Positions 32,778 through 43,121 of a DNA stretch of 64,000 bases are shown here, in pieces. Below the pieces are notes generated by a model. It did no database searches and was not told where the DNA came from. It saw nothing but the letters and a program-made list of their open reading frames with translations. The translations under genes were made by a program, and so were the position numbers. The DNA is from Multifurca ochricompacta (lineage: Eukaryota > Basidiomycota > Agaricomycetes > Russulales > Russulaceae). Position 1 is the stretch's first letter. Each line of letters begins with the position of its first letter. The DNA is taken from positions 62,001-126,000 of the forward strand of contig WTXG01000079.1 in assembly GCA_022496185.1 (NCBI GenBank). The letters run 5' to 3'.

Positions 32778-34172
32778 TCAGGCAAACATGGAGGCGAATC
32801 GTGGGTCTCGGTCGGAAATAATCTTCTGCGGCAGTCCATAATGCCGGTAGACGTGGTTCAGGTAGAGTTTCGCAACTCCTTCTGCTGATATTGTCTCATT
32901 ACAGGGGATGAAGAGGGTGGCCTTTGAGTAGTCATGGTCCATGATGGTAAGTATCGAGTCGTATCCCTGTGACTGTGGGAGTTTGACAATGAAGTCCATG
33001 GCGATGGTCTGGAAGGGAGCTGTTGCGACTGGTGTAATGGGTGAAAGTGCCGGCGGTCTTGGGTGAGTGTTTACTTTGTTTGCCTGGCATTCTGTGCATC
33101 CTTTGACATATGCTTCAACATCCTTTTTCATGTTTGGCCACCAGTAGTCTCGTTTGGCAAGGGCGTATGTATTTGCGATCCCCGGGTGTCCTGCAGAGGG
33201 AAGGTCGTGGTGAAAATGGATCACCCCCCTCTTAATGTTGTCGCCACCGGTGACAACCAATTGATCGCCGTCTTTCCACCAGAGGCCGTTCTTTATTTTT
33301 ATGTTGTGCGGCTCTGCCCAGGATTTGCACAATTCCTGGTTCATGTTCTGTGTTACTTGGGCCCATAGATCCATGTCGTGGAGGCTAACAACAGCAGTTT
33401 TTGCGAAGACATCTTCTGGTAGGACGACGATATTGTCATTGTCGTTTTCCCCTTCATCTCGTCTGGTCGGTCTGGACAGGGCATCAGCTCGTGCATTGCG
33501 AGCTCCCGGTAGGTGCTTGAGTGTGAAGTTATACTCTTCAAGCTCCAGGACTTCTCGTGCTATTCGTCGGCTGATCTTGTGCGGTTCTCTCCAGTACAAA
33601 AGGTTGGAGTGGTCGGTATAGATGATGGTTTTATGCAAAGATCCAGCCAAGTATGGTCGCCAGTGTCGTAACGCTTTTACGATAGCCAGTAGTTCTCTGT
33701 CCCAAATGTCATAATTCCTTTCCACCGATGAGAATGTTTCCGAGTAAAATGTGACAGGATGAAGAATTCCTCTGGTATCTCTCTGTGATAAGACTGTGCC
33801 GTTGGCATACATGGAAGCATCAACCTCCAGTTCAAAGGGTTTGGCTAGGTCAGGTTGAATAAGAACCGGTTCAGAGCTGATAATCGCTTTAATCTGGTCA
33901 AATGCTTTCTGTTGTAGTTCATCCCAGTGCCAAGGCACATCCTTTTTCAACAAATCATTAAGCGGTCGGGCGATGGCCGAGAATCCCTTGACAAAGCGTC
34001 GGTAGAAATTACAGAATCCGATGAACGATCTGACATCTTTGGTGCACTGAGGGGCGGTCCATTCTCGAATGCCTTGCACTTTTACAGGGTCCATGCGCAC
34101 TTGCCCTCCTTCCAGGATAACACCCAGATATTCGACGGTCTTTTGTTCGAAGGAACATTTGGCGGGTTTCAA
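32778..34172 (-). pseudogene. Gypsy-3 pol: RT thumb, RNase H and integrase
   Basis: Open for 464 codons. It runs from the RT connection (MKPAKCSFEQKTVEYLGVILEGG, SFIGFCNFYRRFVKGF) to RNase H (ELEVDASMYANGTVLSQRD, YDIWDRELLAIVKAL, TDHSNLLYW). The integrase zinc region (HFHHDLPSAGHPGIANTYALAKRDYWWPNMKK, CTECQANK) and the first two catalytic Asp residues follow (AMDFIVKLPQS; ISDRDPRF). A TGA at 32778 replaces the Arg of FARVLC seen in Gypsy-4. Confidence 0.92.
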
Positions 34173-34220
34173 ATAGAGGTCATGTTTTGCCAGGATTTCT
34201 AGTACTTCGTGAACTCGGGT

Positions 34221-35540
34221 TCAGTGGTGGTGAATGTCATCTTTCGTGGCTACCAGGATATCATCCATATATACCACGACCTCTTCTGTAAGGATTAGGT
34301 CCCGGAAAATGTGATTCATCATAGCCTGGAAGGTCACTGGTGAATTTGTCAAGCCAAAGAACATAATGTTGGGTTCGAAGAGTCCTTGATTGGTCTTGAA
34401 GGCGGCTTTAGGCTGGTCGCCTTCTCGGATACAAATGTTATTGTATCCCCAACGAACGTCCATCTTTGAAAACAGGGCTTTATCACGCATCTTGTTGATG
34501 ATTTCTGAGATCAGGGGAAGTGGGTAGTTATTTTTCACCGTAAGTTCGTTAATCCATCTGTAATCCTGTACCGGTTGCAGTTTTCCATCCTTCTTTTTAA
34601 TGAAAAAGAAGGGTGATGCATAAGGCGAGTTGGAAGGTCGTATGTAGCCTTTGCCAGGTGCTCCTCCAGGAAAGTAGAAAGTGCTTCCTTTTCTGGCTGC
34701 GATAGGGGATAGATCTTACAGTCCACTGACCGTGGGGCATCTGGGACGAAATCAATAGCATGATCCCAAGGTCGAGAGGGAGGGAAGTGTTGTGCTTCTT
34801 CCTCTGAAAGACCTTCCAGTGTCGATGATATTCTGCAGGGACCACTTCTTCAAACGTTTTCTCTGGATTCTTCTGTGCCTCTGCCTGGGCCAATTCTGAT
34901 GCTTTGTAACATAACAGTACACCTGATCCACAGGTTCTACATCACTCCAGGTGACGGCCGATCCCATGACAATAGCATGGGTGAGAGGGTGTCACGCAGC
35001 GTAGTTGTATCCCAGAGACATAATGATAACTGGGTAGAAATCTTTATCCATAGTGGCCTCTGCCCAGTTGATCTTGGGTTCGAATGCTGCCAGCCAGGGT
35101 ATCCTAGAACCATGTCTTCCTCTCCTAGATCCGTGATGAGGAAGCGAAGTTGCTTCGTTCGTTCCCCAACCTGTACTTCCAAATCACAACAATGCGTGAT
35201 TTTCCCAGCTTTGTTAGCTGTCCCATCTATGTTCCAAATGTTTTTCTCTTGGGGGAGTAACTGTGTCCCCAATCCTAGCGTCCTCTGGAGTCATTGGCTA
35301 ATGAAGTTGTCTGTAGCTCCAGAGTCAATCAATATCCGTCTGTCGGCTGTCTTCTGTTTAGTTTCAAAATGTACTGGTATTTTTAACGATTTGAAACGAC
35401 TAGTGTATACAGAAGTTACATGGAGTGCTCTTGCCCAGGCCAATGGGGTCGAGCCAATCAAAAATCCTTCTGGCCAAAGGCCTTGTCAACAATCAAGGCA
35501 CGTACTGCCTCGTCTTCATTCATCATATGTTCCCAGATAG
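34221..35540 (-). pseudogene. Gypsy-3 pol: protease and RT fingers/palm
   Basis: The protease active site is in RILIDSGATDNFIS (near 35310-35340). 34937-35272 carries the flap and DMVLGYPG. Frame breaks occur near 34937 and 34735. [23 protein letters not shown] (34726-34535 and an overlapping frame), then 34221-34538 with [49 protein letters not shown] and an intact YMDD at 34260-34271. Confidence 0.88.
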
Positions 35541-35639
35541 CTGCCACTTTCTGTTCTTTAGTTTTTGGGGCGGTTACTGGGTTTTCTTTGACTGGGGTAG
35601 GTAGGTTCTGTATTGGCGGTGTCGTGGTAGTGGCGGCTA

Positions 35640-36990
35640 CTATTGCTTCAGCAGCATGAACTGTTTTCTTCGGGCAGAATCATGACATGTGCCCTGTGCT
35701 CGGCAGTGAAAGCAGCGCCCTTCCTTCATAAGGTTTTTTTTTCATCATCGGTAAGGGCTGCACGGGCCTTGGTGCGATCTGCCGATGTGTCCATGGCGTT
35801 GGGGTCTCGAGGATGGGTAGGTTTTACCCCAAACGCCGCCTTCCACTGATCGCGGGTTTTACCCTTCTTCATGTCAACTCCAAATCGTGTTTGGAAGTCC
35901 AATAATCCTGCTGCTGTGTTCTGGCAGCACTCGTCCACTGGCTCCATGACTCGGGGTGATGAAATTGGATGATGTTTTTCACCAGGGGGTTGGGCAACCC
36001 CTGGGAGAAGAGGTCAAGTGTCGCCTCTTCATTACATCGTACCCCGCTCTCTTGGCCAGGTTGCGAAATCTGGCTACATAGCCATCTAAGTCCCCTCTTC
36101 CATTTTGAGGGACTTCAGTTCTCTGGCAGCCTTCTGTTTGGCCTGCCCATCTGTGAAGGCGTCTTTGAATCTTTGCACCACTACATCCCACAGATCTCGT
36201 CTGTGGTTCTGGTTCCAGCTGTAACTCTTCATTCAGCCATTCAATCTGCTCCATTGTCCAGTCATCGACGGAATCCCCTCTAATAAGCGAGAGGAAGAGG
36301 TTGGTTCATTGGAAAGGGTTCACGATTTGTGGGACATCATGATTGAAGTTCTTGAACGTCTCAAACTCGAGCATGAACTTTTGCTCTGTGATCAGTCACC
36401 AGTGAATGTGGTCGGCAGGACTCCGTAAGGCGTCCTGATGGGGGAGGAAGGTTTGGAGCGGGGACAATGGGAGCGGGGTTGGGTAACTGTGCAGCAATGG
36501 TCGACATTGTTGGGTACGTAATAGTCAGGGTGTCTGAGGTTTGTCGTGTAATCTGGGGAGAGACTAAAGCAGATGTTCTGAACGTAGTACTCTCGGGTGC
36601 AACTGTCTGAGCCGTAAAACTGGTGGCTATAACTTGTGCGTCTTCGCTGCTTTCTTCGATGTATTCCTCTGGTTCTGAATCTGTGACGATGGCTGGAGGA
36701 TTCTCTCTCCAAGGTCCTAGGCCATACTCTGGTGGGGTGGGTCCTGTGGTAACCCAGGAACGATGGCTTCTAGAGTAACGGATACGGTACCAGACCCTTT
36801 TCTGTTCGTCATATTCAACTGGCTGGTACTGGTCGTCGTGATAGACTAGTATCCAAACTCGGTTTCAAAATCTTTCCAGATGGCAGAGCCAAGGACTTGT
36901 TGTGAAAGATTATCCTCGTCTTGGCAGTCGATGAGTTCTTCGTTGTGCAAGGTCTGACTGCGGCTGGATGAAGCCACGGTGGGGAGAGAC
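35640..36990 (-). pseudogene. Gypsy-3 gag
   Basis: Aligns with the Gypsy-4 gag from its first residues, but the initiator ATG is GTG (VASSSRSQTL versus MASSHSQTL) near 36975. A deleted C after FETEFGY creates TAG near 36850. Further pieces: MEQIEWLNEELQ (36254 on), MEPVDECCQNTAAGLLDFQTRFGVDMKKG (35947 on), DPNAMDTSADRTKARAALTDDEKK, and the CCHC knuckle starting GRCFHC near 35715 with a frameshift. Also a Pro/Ser/Thr-rich linker. Confidence 0.82.
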
Positions 36991-36997
36991 TCGACTT
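36987..36997 (-). other. Self-priming primer-binding site of Gypsy-3
   Basis: AAGTCGAGTCT on the minus strand, two bases after the LTR end. It is the exact complement of AGACTCGACTT in the LTR sense strand (intact in the left LTR at 30308-30318; AAGTTGAGTCT in the right LTR at 37226-37236). That sequence starts about 33-35 bases after TATATAAGG, at the predicted RNA 5' end. Confidence 0.7.
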
Positions 36998-36999
36998 AA

Positions 37000-37594
37000 T
37001 GTAACGCCTGGTGCGGGTGTTTGTCACGACGTGTGATAAGTCGCGTAGCAAAACTACGAAGTCAGGTGTGCACTGTCTTTCAAGTACACGGAATTCGGGT
37101 GAGAAGTCAATACCAAGGAGCTAATCCCTTAGTACTGGTGAGTGGAGAAGTGCCAAAAGCACTGAGACAATTCAAGAGTCGGGTCTTAGGAATCACCCAG
37201 AAGGTAATGCACCAAGTCGATTAAGAAGTTGAGTCTGAGGCATACAGGCTATCCAGGCAGGCCTTATATACGTAATAGAGGTCGGAGTCTAAATCGGAGT
37301 ACCGTACTTGATGTATCAACAAAGTCGTAATGTAACCAAATGGGGGACGGAGTCAATGTGGGCCAGGTGAGAATATACGTAGACAAATCTGGTATAGTCG
37401 CAATTCTGGTGGGAAAATACGTAAGCGTTCTTGTGTAAAGTATGAGTCAGAGATAAGCACAGCCTCGGGTCAAAGATAAGGAACAAATAGGTACAAAGGA
37501 AGTCATAACACGGTCAACGAAGGGGCAAACAGAGTCAAATAGCACGTCACGTGATGGAGAAAGGAAACGAGACGATGCAGCGGGGTTTGTAACA
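37000..37594 (-). repeat. 5' LTR of Gypsy-3 (595 bp)
   Basis: TGTAACGCCTGG...GTTTGTAACA. Contains the TATA box TATATAAGG (minus strand, near 37265). Confidence 0.95.
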
Positions 37595-37893
37595 CTGATG
37601 TTCATCTGGTCAAGTTTGATGGCCAGGCATCTACTTCTGAGATAAAGAAGTACCAACAGTTGATGGGGTCTCTGCTATGGGTGCAGATTGGAAGCAGACC
37701 TGACATCAGTTTTGCTGTGGTGTGCCTCAGTCAATATGCTTCCAACCCCTCTCAAGATCATATGTGACTTGCAAAATATGTCTTAAAGTATCTTAATAGT
37801 ACAAAAGACTACAAGTTGTGGTATTCTGGAGGGAATGGGGAGAGTGGCCTTCATGGCTTTGCAGATTCCTCATGGGGAGATCAAGAGGACTGC
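37595..37893 (+). pseudogene. Copia-2 pol part 2: end of RT, start of RNase H
   Basis: DVHLVKFDGQASTSEIKKYQQLMGSLLWVQIGSRPDISFAV, then HM-stop-LAKYVLKYLNSTKDYKL and GLHGFADSSWGDQED. The stop replaces the Arg of HMRLAKYVLAYLN in Copia-3. Split at ACTGC by Gypsy-4. Confidence 0.92.
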
Positions 37894-38488
37894 TGTTACG
37901 TCTGGTGCAGGACATTCCACATGACTTGGGTGACAGCATTTGTCAATAGGCAGATAAGAAGCCAATGGGGCCTCTTGGAGTTGTAATGGAATGAGTCAAA
38001 GTCAAAGGGGCTGCTCCCTAGGACGATGTTAAGTGGACAAGTGCTGAAAGCACTGAGACAGACGAGTCAGAGATTCACAGGAGATGTCCAGAAGACAAGC
38101 ACCGATGTATTCAATAAGTCGAGTCTGAGGTCTACAATGTAACTACAGTGGACTTATATACATAATCAGGTGAGTGTCTAAAGATAAGCAATCTCAGAGT
38201 CATGTGGGCCCAAATATACAAAAGTGTAGGGTGTAAAGCCAAGCTTCTGATAGGGAATTAAGTAAGTGTCCAGTCGTAAAGATAAGAGGATAAGAAGATA
38301 AGAAGATAAGAGGTAATCATAGACAAACAGTATGTACACAAGTCCAATCAGCAGTCACAGGGATGGGAGTAATGCATGTGAGGGGTCCCAGGAGGGGGAC
38401 ATAATGAGGAAGTGTAACATTGGTGGGCGAGTGGGGTCTTTGCTGGGGAGGGTAAATAAAAGAGGGCTACTGGGCCCTGGTTGTAACA
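37894..38488 (-). repeat. 3' LTR of Gypsy-4 (595 bp)
   Basis: TGTTACGTCTGG...TTGTAACA. The purine tract on the minus strand (AGAAAGGAGGGTGA) is at 38489-38502. A run of AAGATAAG units lies near 38280-38310. Confidence 0.95.
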
Positions 38489-38519
38489 TCACCCTCCTTT
38501 CTGGTCTGAGCTGACCCAG

Positions 38520-39300
38520 CTAGAAACACGCACTGTCATCATCTTGTACCAAGTCCACATAATCATCTGCCAGATTTTGATCCCCCATGGTGTAAGTCTT
38601 GTCCACTGCACATTGGTGTGTGCACAAAAACCCATATGGGCCACGTCATCTGCACTGGTGGCACAGATTGTAGACCAGGCAATTGAGCTTGCGATGCCCC
38701 ACATTGTGGTGCAGACACTTTCCGCACCATCCTGAAGGATTGACAATCGTGGGAGCAACACCCAAATGTTGGAAGATGCAAAATTGACTCCAGTGTAGGT
38801 TGCTTCAGCAGTGGTGGCACCATTTGCGGTTGAGGGGGCAATTCCAGCTAATGTGATACTTGCTGTTGCATCACCAGCAAGTCTCTCCTCGGGGGTTCTC
38901 ATGCATATGTGGCATCTCAAATCGGTTTGGCAGCAGTTTTGGTGCTGCTCCTAGTGATCGTGGTGGGAGAGGTCGTGCATACGTGTCTGCATACCTCTTG
39001 GCAATTGTCTGATATGCATCCCCTATCTCCAGCCTCTTCCGGATCTCTGTTAACTCCTGTTCTACTTGGAACATCCCCCTCATGAGCCTTGTCATTTGCT
39101 TTGCATATTCTTTATACTGGGTGTTGAGTGTGGTGCGTAGTGTGAGAGTCTTCTGCAGTCTCATTACTTCGGCTTTGAGATGTGGGAGACACATGTCATT
39201 CAATACCTCGTTGATTGCAAATGCTCAGGGGTCGTCAGCTGCGAGATGTCCCAGTTGTTTGTCACTCATTGTATGGTGAAGACGACCCATGTATCGTTCT
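38520..39300 (-). pseudogene. Gypsy-4 C-terminal tail: coiled coil plus zinc-knuckle array
   Basis: The frame 38871-39203 holds LPHLKAEVMRLQKTLTLRTTLN, a long helical stretch, then LEIGDAYQTIAKRYADTYARPLPPRSLGAAP and FEMPHMHENPRGETCW. With one frame change it continues as SKYHISWNCP, CHHCSSNLHWSQFC, GWCGKCLHHNVGHRKLNC, RGPYGFLCTHQC and DDYVDLVQDDD, to a TAG at 38520-38522. Every cluster pairs with the Gypsy-3 tail at 30706-31475. A stop in place of Arg occurs in the last cluster. Confidence 0.8.
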
Positions 39301-40542
39301 TCCAAATATACTGGGGCCCTGTAGACAGGCCCATCCTTCTTCATACAGCCCACAATGTCCATTCCTCCATTGGTGTAAAAGATGTACTTAGCTATGACCT
39401 TTTCTCCATCGGCCATGGTGATCTTGAGGGGAAATACATGGAGGAGTTCAGGTTATTGGTGAAGAAGGGGAATTCAGGTATGTCATCATCTTGCTCCATG
39501 TCAATGAGATTGTTTGGGTGGGGCTCTTCAGAGTGGGTGAAGTCATTGTTGGGGTTAGGTGACTGGGTCTTGACTCATTCTTCAGCGGCTTCATAATCGA
39601 TGGGGGAAGAAGGGCAAGTGGAGGGATGAGCAGAAGGAAAAGCCTCTACAACCACAGTAGTGGCAGCAAAGGCATCAACAGTGGCAGAGGCAGCAATGAA
39701 TGAAGAAGACATATTGGTTGTGGATAGGACATTGCTGGTGAAGCGTTGTTCTGGGGTGAAAGATATCAGGAACCCTCTCCTTTTAACTACCCTTGGGTGC
39801 TTGGGGATGTCATAAGTGGAACTCTGCGATCAGGTCCAGGGCAAAGATATTCCTGGCTGGTTCCCATGAATTGTCAGAGTCTGGGAAACCCTTCCACTTG
39901 ATCAGGTAATGTAATTTGCGCCCTCTGCCTCGATAGGCAGAGTTTACAATCTGTTCCACTTCCCATTCTGCTTCTCCATCAACTAATTCAGGTGGAGGCC
40001 TTGGGAAGTTCTCCCATGAATGGACATCTCCTTGTATGGTGTCAGAAGCTTGGCATGGAAGACTGGGTGAATCTTCCATGTGGGAGGAAGTTCAAGCTCA
40101 TATGACATGTCCAATAACTTCCTTGTGATTCTGAAGGGTCCATGACATCAGGGTGCCAATTTAGCTGTGGGGTGTGATGTGTGGATGTGCTTCCCTTCCA
40201 GCCAAACCTGCTCATTGGCTTGATAAGGTGTGAACTTTGAGGGTTTATCCAATAGGGACTGTTGTGCCTTTAGTAGGTTTTCATTGGCGGATTTCTGGAT
40301 CTCATCCCATTGGCCAATTCATTGTGAGGTTGTGGGAACATTTGTAGGCTTATTGGTCCATGTGGTGCATGGTACCCAGCCCATGATAAGGGAAAATGGG
40401 GGGGTCTTTGTTGTGCCGTTAGGCCAGGAGTTATGTGCAAACTCTGCTGTTGCCAGCCAGTCTGCCCAATCATCCTGTCATCCATTACACCAGAATTGGA
40501 GGTATTGCTCCAGCCACTGATTGGTACGTTCCGACTGTCCAT
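39301..40542 (-). pseudogene. Gypsy-4 integrase C-terminus, chromodomain and acidic linker
   Basis: LTPYKEMSIHG near 40020-40050; chromodomain WEVEQIVNSAYRGRGRKLHYLIKWKGFPDSDNSWEPARN at 39850-39990 (frame 39810-40079). Upstream is AEFAHNSWPNGTTKT (near 40420). Downstream come serine-rich and acidic residues and MADGEKVIAKYIFYTNGGMDIVGC at 39416. Several frame breaks. Confidence 0.85.
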
Positions 40543-42357
40543 CTGTTTGGGGGTGGTAGGCAGTTGAAATGTTCTGCTTTATGTCCAGGACTTTGCATAA
40601 CACTCTGGCAAATGTTGAGGTAAAGCATGGGTCTCGGTCAGAGATGATCTTTTCTGGAAGGCCATAATGCCTATAGATGTGGTCAAGATAGAGCTTGGCT
40701 ACTCCTTCAGCTGTGATAGTTTCTTTGCATGGTATGAAGAGTGCTGCTTTGGAGTAGTCATGGTCTGTGATGGTTAAGATGGAATTGAAGCCTCTGGAGT
40801 TGGGTAGCTTGACTATGAAGTCCATGGCGATGGTCTGGAATAGCAGGGACATGGTGGGAGTAATGGGGAATATTGCTGGTGGTTGTGGGTGCATGTTTAC
40901 TTTATTGGCCTGGCACACTGCACATCCCTTTACATAGTCTTCAATGTCTTTCTTCATGTTGGGCCACCAATAGTCTTGTCTGGCAAGAGCGTAAGTGTTG
41001 GCAATGCCTGGATGGCCGGCAGAGGGTAAGTCATGGTGAAAATGGATCACCCCCCTCTTAATGTTGTCACCACCAGTGACAACAAGGCGATCATCATCCT
41101 TCCACCAGAGGCCATCAATCTTTTTCAGATTATGCACATCTGCCCAGGATTGACAAAGCTGTTGGTTCATGTTCTGTGATACCTGGGCCCAGAGATCCAT
41201 GTTGTGGATGATAACAACTGCTTGTTGTGTAAAAACTTCTTCAGGGAGGACTGTGATATTATCATTGTCTTCCTCCCCATTGTGCATGTCTGGTCATCAC
41301 AACAGGGCATCTGCTCATGCATTGCGACTTCCTGCAATATGTTTCAGGGTGAAGTTGTACTCTTCCAGTTCTAAGACCTCCCATGCCATGCATCAGCTGA
41401 TTTTATGGGGTTCCTTCCAGTACAGGAGGTTAGAGTGGTTGGTGTGGATGATGGTCTTATGTGGGGTTCCTGCTAGGTAAGGCCACCAGTGACACAATGC
41501 TTTTATGATAGCTAGTAACTCTCGATCCCAGATATCGTAATTTTGTTCAGCAGGGGAAAATGTCTCTGAATAAAAGGCAACTGGGTGAAGGAGTCCCATG
41601 GTATCCCTTTGATTCAGCACCACTCCGTTAGCAAAGTGGGACACATCAACTTCTAGTTCAAATGGTTTTCCCAGGTCTGGCTGTAGGAGGACGGGCTCTG
41701 AGCCCACAATATCCCTAATTTTCTCAAATGCCTGTTGCTGACTCTCTTCCCAATGCCAGGGGATGTCTTTCTTGAGCAGGTCATTGAGGGGTCGTGCAAT
41801 CCCTGAAAACCCCCATACGAAACGTCGATAGAAGTTACAGAATCCTATGAAGGATCAGACGTCTTTGACACTCGTGGGTACAGGCCACTCTCAGATCCCT
41901 TGTACTTTTATGGGATCCATTTGTACCTGTCCTCCCTTCAGGATGACCCCTAGGTATTTGACACTGGATTGCTTGAAGGAACATTTGGTTGGTTTGAGAT
42001 ATAAGTCATGCTCATGTAGGATGTCCAACACTTGGTGTACTCATTCGCAGTGATGTGTCAGGTCATTGGTGGTTGCTACCAGTATATTGTCCATATACAC
42101 TACCACTTCACCAGTGAGAATGAGATCCCAGAAAATGTGGTTCATCATAGATTGAAAGGTGGCGGGCGAGTTTGTGAGACCAAAGAACATAACGTTTGGT
42201 TCGAATAATCCCTGGTTAGTTTTGAAAGCTGCTTTACACTGGTCCCCTTCTTTGATTCTGATGTTATTGTAGCCCCAGTGAACATCCATTTTCGAAAATA
42301 AGGACTTGTCTTGCATAGTGTCAATGAGTTCTGAGATGAGGGGGAGGGGGTAGGTGT
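40478..42357 (-). pseudogene. Gypsy-4 pol: RT second half, RNase H, integrase (catalytic residue lost)
   Basis: 42041-42352: [31 protein letters not shown] and [16 protein letters not shown]. The catalytic box reads YMDN at 42086-42097 instead of YMDD. 41393-41707: RNase H, with VDVSHFANG where DAS is expected, YDIWDRELLAI and TNHSNLLYW. 40478-41287: integrase, HFHHDLPSAGHPGIANTYALARQDYWWPNMKK, CAVCQANK, AMDFIVKLP, ISDRDPCF and QTDGQSERTNQW. Stops at former Arg codons separate the pieces. Confidence 0.9.
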
Positions 42358-42869
42358 TGTCAAACAATCATGCTGCTGGTTATACTGACTGTGGTTAGTA
42401 GCGGTGAGGCTAAACAAAGACAAGTACTTCAGAGGTTAGAAGAACTCTGTATTACTATCTACACACCTAAACAAAGACAAGTCTAATATAATAGGTTAGT
42501 CTATAGGTAGTGAGAGAGTAGAGTAAAGGGAACTTACACTTCAGAGGTTAGAAGAACTCTGAAGTGGAAGAGACGAAACAGACACCCTTATATACCCATA
42601 GGGGCCAGGGGAAATGGTCTGTGCGCACTGGGAATAAGTCCACAAGTGCCGGACAATAAACAGAGAGGGATAAAGGCGATTGGCCAAAGAGATATCACAT
42701 GCTTACTGCGCATTACTAAGTCCATCACTAATCAGCTGAGTAAGGTGAGAAAGAAGTGTAATAAAGATAACATAAAAAGTCCGATACTCCGAGATCTAAT
42801 CTAATCTAATCTACAGCTGAAGCGAACCTTAGATGCCTGAAGCATCTCCAGACACGTCCTGTGTCAACA
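42358..42869 (-). repeat. 3' LTR of Copia-3b (512 bp)
   Basis: TGTCAAACAATC...GTGTCAACA, followed by the minus-strand purine tract ACCATGGAGGGA at 42870-42881. Confidence 0.95.
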
Positions 42870-43121
42870 TCCCTCCATGGTGAAGGCATCAATCATTTAA
42901 GTGGAATGAGTTAAATGAGCACACTGCTGTTCACAATTGAATGAACATGTCACCAGCCAGAGATCCAACTTCTCTAACTCTTTGTGAGCTTTGCGTATGA
43001 GTTGTAGATTCGCTTATGCAAGTCTACACACTTCTTGCGTCACTCTCGAGGTCGAGAATGTGCTCATGTGGCATGGTGGGAAAGTGAGACTGGTGTACAA
43101 AGTCTCCAGATTCCAGCTCCT

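Larger units (their letters stand above)
30082..37594 (-). mobile_element. Gypsy-3: Ty3/gypsy chromovirus, nearly full length
   Basis: LTRs 30082-30674 and 37000-37594; TSD CTGAT at 30077-30081 and 37595-37599, which restores the Copia-2 frame (SGTDVHLVKF). Order on the minus strand: gag, protease, RT, RNase H, integrase, chromodomain, zinc-knuckle tail. Rich in CG compared with its host. Broken by a lost gag start, several indels and a few TGA codons, but the catalytic boxes of RT are intact. Confidence 0.95.

Noticed and set aside
38270..38320. Repeated AAGATAAG units as a tandem or CRISPR-like array
   Set aside because: Short irregular A/G-rich repeats inside the Gypsy-4 LTR, also in its partner at 51690-51740; no spacer structure.
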